Assembly: GCA_947311175.1 (NCBI GenBank)
Contig: CAMZKK010000113.1
Coordinates: 1-6,284, forward strand
Reading direction: 5' to 3'
Length of the DNA: 6,284 bases
DNA from: an uncultured Planctomycetota bacterium
Lineage (GTDB): Bacteria; Planctomycetota; SZUA-567; JAFGNG01
The notes under the pieces are model-generated. The model made no database searches and had not been told where the DNA came from. It saw nothing but the letters and a program-made list of their open reading frames with translations. Below are positions 6,210-6,284 of the stretch, piece after piece. Made by a program: the position numbers and the translations under genes. Within the stretch, counting starts at the first letter, position 1. Every line of letters starts with the position of its first letter.

Positions 6210-6284
6210 TGAATAAAAAGTTTAAATAACTGTAATCAACCTAAATTTCAACTACTGAATTTGGGTAGCCCTATCCCTCGTAAT

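Noticed and set aside
6248..6284. Possible 3' end of another minus-strand gene at the right edge
   Set aside because: Two minus-strand frames are open for only 10-11 codons from the edge (stops at 6254-6252 and 6250-6248). That is too little to choose a frame or claim a gene.

Overview
The window is AT-rich, gene-dense bacterial DNA that looks chromosomal. It holds a GGDEF diguanylate cyclase fragment, a PilZ c-di-GMP receptor, two CNNM/CorC-type membrane proteins, an RsmJ-type 16S rRNA methyltransferase and a lysine-sensitive-type aspartokinase. Together these suggest a Gram-negative-type bacterium. RsmJ is best known from gammaproteobacteria, but low GC and diverged motifs leave the lineage open, and I cannot name it. 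I see no transposase, phage gene, tRNA, rRNA, CRISPR array or long repeat.

Left arm, plus strand (1-1062): the 3' end of a GGDEF gene, cut by the window edge, overlaps by 8 bases a methyltransferase gene (rsmJ) that most likely starts at GTG 280. The two are therefore cotranscribed and probably translationally coupled. This arm converges on a minus-strand operon across a 32-base gap (1063-1094) that has only weak terminator-like hairpins.

Right arm, minus strand (6125 down to 1095): five tightly packed genes read as one operon: lysC (aspartokinase), a calcineurin-like metallophosphoesterase, a full-length CNNM/CBS/CorC_HlyC protein, a shorter CNNM/CBS paralogue, and a membrane-anchored PilZ protein. 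Gaps are 27, 14 (or 59), -4 and 8 bases. An extended -10 promoter (TTGACG-N17-TTTAAT, with TGC before the -10) lies just upstream of lysC.

Functionally the operon mixes the first step of aspartate-family amino-acid synthesis, a phosphoesterase of unknown substrate, two putative divalent-cation transporters or cation-linked membrane proteins, and a c-di-GMP sensor at the membrane. The sequence does not show why they are together. The best specific observation is that the first CNNM gene has a good Shine-Dalgarno followed only by an in-frame ATT, not ATG, GTG or TTG. Starting there restores the normal N-terminal length of the family. Otherwise the window is mostly recognisable families; I do not see a clear-cut new defence or mobile system.
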